From the NCBI RefSeq assembly GCF_028453695.1, contig NC_135776.1:3534001-3598000 (forward strand): a stretch of DNA of 64,000 nucleotides. The letters run 5' to 3'. Source of the stretch: Augochlora pura (taxonomy: Eukaryota > Arthropoda > Insecta > Hymenoptera > Halictidae). The position numbers were made by a program, and so were the translations under genes. Position 1 is the first letter of the stretch; each line of letters starts with the position of its first letter. The notes below the pieces were generated by a model. The model ran no database searches, was not told the DNA's origin, and saw only the letters and a list, made by a program, of their open reading frames with translations. Shown one piece after another: positions 62,540 to 64,000 of this stretch.

Positions 62540-62872
62540 ATTTAGTTTTATTTGCATAGAAATTAAGTAATTAATATCTAGCTATATAAATGGAAATTAA
62601 ATTACTGAAATCTATCTATGTATAGAAATTAAGTAACTGAAATATATTTATACATAAAAATTAAATAATTAATATCTGGTTATAAGGATGGAAATTAAAT
62701 AATTAATATCTATAATATCTACCAGTACAAATGAAAGTTGTATGGTCAATGTACACATCTACGTCTCTATATAATAATGAAATATTAACCTATAATAAAG
62801 AATTAACATACAATAAAGAAATAACGTAAAATAATAAATTAACGTATAACAAAGAATTAACGTATAATGAAT
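62540..62872. repeat. Two adjacent AT-rich minisatellites
   Basis: To about 62715, ~45-bp units carry GGAAATTAAATAATTAATATC variants. From about 62790, ~18-bp units carry AATTAACGTATAATAAAG variants. Confidence 0.7.
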
Positions 62873-63522
62873 AATGGAGACAGCGAAGTACAGTAATTTA
62901 TTTCTAAAGGGTTGTCCCCGTTGTTGCTGGAAGACCAGAGAGAGTAGCGACGATAAGGAGTATCGTGAAAGAAATGTAAAACGTGATAGGTATGCAAACA
63001 ACAAGCTGGATAAAACATGATTAATGATTACAGGGACGGCGGGGTGTACTATCTATCGTGTATTATAATATAGGCGCTCGCAATATTGACCCTCCCGGCT
63101 TATCATAAGGTAGGCAGAATGGTAGTCGTGATGGAGGTCCAGCCATTAATGTTGGATCAGTATACAATACTCCACGGTGCTTGATATTACGCTCCGTAGA
63201 CCCTCGAATTATCTAATAAACAGGCAAATGGGGCTTCGGGTAAACGAATTTTTTAATAACAAAACAGTCGCGCTTCTACTGAACATAATTTATTCGCATA
63301 AATTGTAAGAAGTTTCTATAGATATTAGAAAAATTCACAGATAGTTTAACAATTTTTTCGACGGCATTTTCTTTACTATTAAGTGAATTTAATATTTATT
63401 ATTATGCCGTCGATATTAATAACTATGTCGATATATTATTAATTCTACAGAGTTTAACGAGAGCCATGGTTGATCTAAATATTTTTTGACGACATCTTTT
63501 CTTAATATTAACGAATGTTAGA

Positions 63523-63690
63523 ATTTAATATTTAGTTCTTTAATATTTAATTCTTCAATATTTAATATTTAATTCTTCAATATTTAATATTTAATTCTTC
63601 AACATTTAATATTTAATTCTTTAATATTTAATATTTAACTCCTTAATATTTAATATTTAATTCTTCAACATTTAGCATTTAATTCAACAT
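63523..63690. repeat. 24-bp AT-rich minisatellite
   Basis: About six units of TTAATATTTAATTCTTC plus an extra TTTAATA block, with minor variants. Confidence 0.88.
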
Positions 63691-64000
63691 TCATCCCTCG
63701 CAGCCGACGCGGCGAAAACACGAGGCGAAAGAACACCGCGGCTGATCTTATTTATCACGGTAAACGCGTAATTAAATGCAACGTCAACCACCGTTCGCGC
63801 GCGCGCGCGCGGAGCCGGCTGTACATATTTTGCGCGCGGAAGAATAAAGCAAGTAATTCCGCGAATTGTTGCCGCCCGAGAGTTCTGATTTCATTACGAA
63901 AGTTACTTTGATTTCACTGGATGCTTTTCGGCTGCGAAGTAAAATGAAGGAACGCGGACGTTGTACTCGGTAGCAGCGCTGTTCCGTCCGGGCATCGGAA

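Larger units (their letters stand above)
60230..64000. other. Non-coding 3' end of the window
   Basis: GC-rich 60230-60800 and 61600-62350, AT-rich between and after. Holds a CT tract (61936-61962) and AT minisatellites (62540-62872, 63523-63690). GC dinucleotides occur at 63797-63811. The UGT C-terminal exon was not found. Confidence 0.4.

Noticed and set aside
1..64000. tRNA, rRNA or spliceosomal RNA genes
   Set aside because: I looked for tRNA B-box-like GTTCGAANCC and snRNA landmarks and found none that I could support by eye. A covariance-model search would be decisive.

Overview
The window is eukaryotic nuclear DNA from an insect, most plausibly a hymenopteran (bee, ant or wasp). The evidence is short introns in a Sac1 lipid phosphatase gene, insect-type UDP-glycosyltransferase (UGT) exons, AT-rich DNA broken by very CpG-rich islands, many GA/CT microsatellites, and two 100-N scaffold gaps. 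The order-level assignment is inference; no taxon-specific marker was seen.

Layout. (1) 1877-4210, + strand: a complete eight-exon Sac1 phosphoinositide phosphatase gene (584 codons). Its fourth intron has a textbook U12-type donor and branch site. A candidate poly(A) signal lies at 5585-5590. (2) 4.2-20.9 kb: gene-poor DNA with GC-rich islands, GA/CT tracts, degenerate minisatellites, a 149-bp tandem duplication, a 249-bp element with terminal inverted repeats, and two tandem copies of a perfect 20-bp-stem hairpin (14672-14831). (3) 21.0-30.8 kb, + strand: four tandem large UGT first exons (A-D), each with a signal peptide, acceptor-binding domain and start of the donor-binding domain, each ending at the same phase-1 position before a GTGAGT donor. 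(4) 42167-42386: one 220-bp exon with the UGT signature, in the phase all four first exons need. (5) 42.4-64 kb: non-coding DNA with minisatellites, a ~720-bp foldback, 150-bp GC-box repeats, a long poly-G tract and two gaps. The UGT C-terminal (membrane anchor) exon was not found, so the locus is 3'-incomplete here.

How it works together. The UGT region looks like a vertebrate-UGT1A-style locus: alternative first exons, each probably with its own promoter, spliced to one shared 3' part. The first exons would set substrate choice; the common exon would supply most of the UDP-sugar site. Copy B has an in-frame TAG replacing a conserved Trp codon. Copy C carries 20 tandem octapeptides between signal peptide and enzyme, apparently grown from the EPGKKLK segment that begins the mature domain in its neighbours. 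Copies C and D share duplicated promoter-like blocks. The octapeptide-expanded first exon within a shared-exon UGT locus is the most unusual thing seen.
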